Assembly: GCF_000275845.1 (NCBI RefSeq)
Contig: NW_006766949.1
Location: 104,907-168,906, forward strand
From: Dichomitus squalens LYAD-421 SS1
Taxonomy: Eukaryota > Basidiomycota > Agaricomycetes > Polyporales > Polyporaceae
DNA length: 64,000 bases
Direction: 5' to 3'
Shown piece after piece: positions 60,539 through 64,000 of this stretch (positions within the stretch are counted from its first letter, which is position 1; each line of letters opens with the position of its first letter). The notes beneath the pieces were generated by a model. It ran no database searches. It had not been told where the DNA came from and was given only the letters and a program-made list of their open reading frames with translations. The position numbers and the translations under genes are program-made.

Positions 60539-61459
60539 TCACTGCGTTTCGAATAGTGAGTAATTATGGTCATGCGGTTCCTGAAGACAGCTGAGCTGAT
60601 TGGCACTGAATGCCTCATCCAACTGGTGAGACCCCTCGTCGTTCAATAGGCCCTCATGACCGAAGTGTCCCAGAGCATGTGGGTAAGAGGACATGATATC
60701 GCCGTGGCCAGAATACCAATTGTTGTGAGGGCGCATGGGCTGGTTACCACTTGCCGGGTAAAAGAACCCGGTAGTGCCTGAGGAAGGAGAGAGAAATTCC
60801 CCGGCCGTTAGGTGATTCGATCATTGCTCTGATGTTGCTCATTCGACATACCAAGGCTCGACGGGCCTGCGGTGTCGAGAGGATCAAGCGAAAGTGGATT
60901 AGGCACGAAGGACGGATGGCTATCTACATCGGTATAGGTATGTCAAGTGAAAAAACTGATGGGTGATGAGCTGTATGCTAACGTACCGGAAGGAAGGTTC
61001 GGAGATCGATCCGGCGATCCGGCGTTCACTCGATCGGCCGGCTTCTTCTTTCTTTTCGACTCCGCGTCGACGCAGGGCTGCAGGCCGTACTTGACGCATC
61101 GGTCGCAAGGGCGATTGTCGCTGCACCGCTTCCCCGCCGCCCGACAGTTGGAGCACTGTATGCTAGTCAGGGACACTGCGAGCCTGACGGGCCCAGTGGG
61201 ACGCATTGCACAGATAATACTCACTGCCGTCTTGACGCCTCTTGATCGTTTAGGCTTCGGACCGTCGCCTCCTGTATCGACCTCTCCAACGTCTTCAGGT
61301 GGCTGGACGAGAGCCCCATCGACCATGTCTACGTTTGCATCAGCCCCGAGATGGACGCTGTGTAGTCAAGTACATACGCAATTGTGATCTATGAATGAGG
61401 ACACAGACGAAGTCGGGTCCGAGCATTTGACCGGATTCGGAATGGCGAGTGCGGGGCAT
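60539..61459 (-). CDS. Zn-cluster protein with HRSQL module (family member C)
   Basis: Five exons (61459-61378, 61328-61225, 61155-60987, 60923-60852, 60777-60539) give 221 aa. Exon 1 ends FVCVLIHRSQL at a phase-1 intron, exon 2 ends RSRGVKTA, and exon 3 starts with the zinc cluster CSNCRAAGKRC, RPCDRC and Cys after seven residues (residues 63-89), then the basic SKRKKKP. The C-terminus is His/Asn/Gly-rich (HNNWYSGHGDIMSSYPHALG). Compared with genes A and B it has a single module exon instead of two and one extra intron after the cluster. A TATAAA box about 50 bp upstream (61509-61514) supports the start. Presumed nuclear DNA-binding regulator. Confidence 0.75.
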
Positions 61460-64000
61460 GGGGATTGAGCTAAGTTGCAGAGCAAGAGACGAAGATAACT
61501 CAGGTGTCTTTATACAACAACCGTGAACATCCATGCCAAATACATGACTGCACTTCGGTGCCCGGCTGAGGCGGTCGGCTCGCAGTGGCTGTGTTGGGTA
61601 TACCTGTTTTTCCGGTGGGCGCCTGAGCCTGGCACCGCTCGGGTCCCTGCTGCGGCACCCAATAGACGCTCACTCACAACTGCCATTCTGGGATGCGCGA
61701 TCGGAAATCTCGTTGTGCGATACCAGTTCTGAGCGAGAATCCGGGTTCCGCCGGATGCTGCACTGCATCCTCCATGCCGCCAGTACGGGCGTCCACTGTC
61801 ACCCTACTATATCGGGTAGTCACGGCGCTTGAGTCCTCTATCTCTCATCAGCTTTAGAAGTGGGTTACAGTTGAATATCTAATAATGAATAGACTCCGTT
61901 GCGCCATTTCCCTATACACTATGAGATATTATGCATGACTGGATTGTCACATACATGTGACAGCAGTGACTATTTGTGATACTCGTGACATTACGGTGTA
62001 GCGTGACCACACTATTTGTTCCCATGCGTGATGACAAACAGCTATTTCATCCAAAACCTTTCCAGACTAGCCTGCTGCTTAGCTGCCTCCTTCTCCACCA
62101 CTGTAGGAGCATGAGTGGGCTCCGTGCATGTGCATAGGGCTTCAGAGGGAGTGTCCGGGTGTTATGCTTCAGACTTGGGCATGGAGGACATGGGAGAAAT
62201 TTGGCGGTTGAATCTGCAATAATCCCTCAACCAGGCACAAATTTGGGCATAACCTGGGAGCTTCACCTCTAAAAGGATCCAGACAGACCTCGTTTAGCAC
62301 CTCACGGTGGGTCTGAGCTCGCGAATTATACCCAAAAAGGAAAATCCAGTAGTGCATATGCCCGATTACTTTCACGACTTTGGCCAATGTCCCGGACCCA
62401 AACTGGGACAGAGAAATGGCCTGGGAATGGATGCCTGTCACATAGGTTCGGCGCAAACCCCTCGCACGGGAACGCGAGAGGGGTTTGTATCAAAGTCCGA
62501 CTTGATCAAAGGGTCTGGAGGATGATCGATCATTAGAATCAATTTGTAATCAGATAAGAACCAGAGTAAATGTGAATGTTTATGTCCAGTAACAAACGTG
62601 GTGCATTATGGATCGCGAGCCGAACGGGTGCTCAAGTCCACTGGTTGGGCTGCTGTCTACGGTACGCCTAGTCTCAATTGTGCATGTTCGAGCAGTCCGG
62701 TGCGCCGCTAAAGGTCCTATTGACAACGCAGCGGCGGCGGCGGCGCAAAACTACTCACGATTCCCCCCCGTCCATCTACGCCACCATCTCCTTCTCCACT
62801 GGACTATCATACCCCTGCTCTCGTTGACGCAACCCCTCCCGTAGCTCGGCACGGAGGCATGCTCCGAATGGAGCTCGGACATCGTAGACGGTGGAGAGGA
62901 GCAAGGCTCTCCGTACAACACTGCGCGGCTGACTGCTTACAAAATGTCTTATGTTACTTTGATTCCCCGCTTAACTGATTTCTTATCGGATTGTTATCCA
63001 TCATTAGTAACGGGCCGTCGTCCAGACCCTTTTGAATATCCGGACTTTGATACAAGACCATCCACGCTGACACACGGACGGTCTTGGTCGAGACTAGCCT
63101 GTCACAGGTCATGCCCAGTGAGAACCTACATGGGCTCTGCTGTTTTAGGTCGGCGAAAGTCGTAGAAGAGTGGTTGAGGTCGGGAGATCTCGGTTCAGAT
63201 TGGGCAGATTATTTCAGGCGCTCAATCCAAGTCCTTACGATAACCGGATCGGACGTGCATGTCCTTACACCCATGACGTTGACGTGCCTCTCACTTGTCT
63301 CTAGCATGTGTCTAAGGCCTAGGTGATACATTACTTTGTGCGGATTAACTAGTACGCGTGCCCTTGAGTCCAGCCACCCCAAGTGTCGCTGTTTGTCAAG
63401 CCCGCTGCAATCCCCCAAACCACATCGCTGCTCCACTGCCTCCCCGCTATTGATGTGGGCTCACCATCCTCAATAATAATCCCACATTCACCTTCGTTCC
63501 CGGAATCAAGGAGTTGAGCATGAGGGGGAGGGCGAGGAGGAGTCGGACACAATGAGGTGAGTTCTTTGGTACGCTTACTGTCACAGCCAACGAGCTGTGC
63601 CACCAAAACAAACAAGGTCAAAGCTTACTGATGCAGAGGTTGGTGCTAAGAAGCGAAGCAACCAGAGGTGACACAGCAAGAGATGTGAAGAGGTGTATTC
63701 CCTAGACTAGAAGGGGCAGTAGAAGGTAGGGCTGCTAGCTACCTACAGAGGAGATGGGGGATCGACGAGAAGATCAAGTCTGAGGTTCCCTGCCTCAGAC
63801 TCCCTACTATATATACTAATACAATGGTGCACAGACCAGGTACCTATTGACCATCGTTTGGTCAGAGTTCTCTGCCTCATGGCCTACCCTCTGACCTGCC
63901 TCATGGTGACCTTACGACTAATACCTGAGTCGTGCCGAGTCCGGACCCCTCCCAATGAGTAAGCGCTCCTGCTGTCACATCAGTCACCTGCCTGTGAGTG
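61460..64000. other. Gene-poor right end
   Basis: No gene was recognised. A 12-bp-stem imperfect hairpin (CAAACCCCTCGC / GCGAGAGGGGTTTG) lies at 62,454-62,487. A short GGC/GCG run is at 62,730-62,750. The last 350 bp (TACTATATATACTAAT, then CTGCCTCATGG twice at 63,873 and 63,897) have a look reminiscent of a long terminal repeat, but no TG...CA ends or partner can be seen. Confidence 0.35.
61509..61514 (-). promoter_or_regulatory. TATA box of Zn-cluster gene C
   Basis: TATAAA on the minus strand, about 50 bp before the ATG at 61459. Confidence 0.5.

Noticed and set aside
63650..64000. Possible long terminal repeat at the window edge
   Set aside because: TATA-like sequence and short repeats only; no TG...CA ends, primer-binding site or second copy in the window.

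Overview
This 64-kb window comes from a filamentous fungus, almost certainly a mushroom-forming basidiomycete (Agaricomycetes). The genes are split by many short GT-AG introns, mostly 50-65 nt. The housekeeping set is fungal, the single-pass Ser-rich membrane protein is of a mushroom-typical type, and there is a tandem-domain secreted protein like biotrophy-associated Bas2. A polypore-type genome is plausible but the sequence alone does not prove it. No rRNA, tRNA or CRISPR was found. Exon models were built by hand from splice signals and reading-frame continuity.

0-16 kb holds conserved genes: trehalose-6-phosphate phosphatase (TPS2 type, +), a three-RRM SR/RGG protein like Gbp2/Hrb1 (-), a single-pass membrane protein (-), an MFSD5-type transporter (-) and the COPII coat subunit Sec23 (+). 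16-22 kb is degraded: an eroded MFS transporter, a small Zn-cluster gene and a decayed relative. 22-34 kb holds a MAM33/p32 mitochondrial protein, a Zn(2)-Cys(6)-type regulator, 3.9 kb with no recognisable gene, an auxin-efflux-carrier-family membrane protein and a Ser/Pro-rich protein. 34-40 kb is gene-poor. It carries a TIR-bounded element around an assembly gap, then a highly codon-biased secreted protein with three six-cysteine domains. 41-53 kb is a diverged tandem duplication: MIC27-like MICOS gene plus Zn-cluster gene, then MIC27 pseudogene plus a second, intact Zn-cluster gene. 53-62 kb holds a divergent G-protein alpha subunit, TFIIE-alpha, an RNI-type leucine-rich-repeat protein and another Zn-cluster gene.

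The most distinctive feature is a dispersed family of small RPCxRC-type Zn-cluster genes: five intact-looking and one decayed. In every member an intron ends exactly before the first zinc-binding cysteine. Three of them (A, B, C) also share a novel N-terminal module ending in HRSQL, which looks exon-duplicated in the tandem pair. They appear to be a young, locally expanding set of regulators beside otherwise conserved cell-biology genes. Nothing suggests that the neighbouring genes form one pathway.
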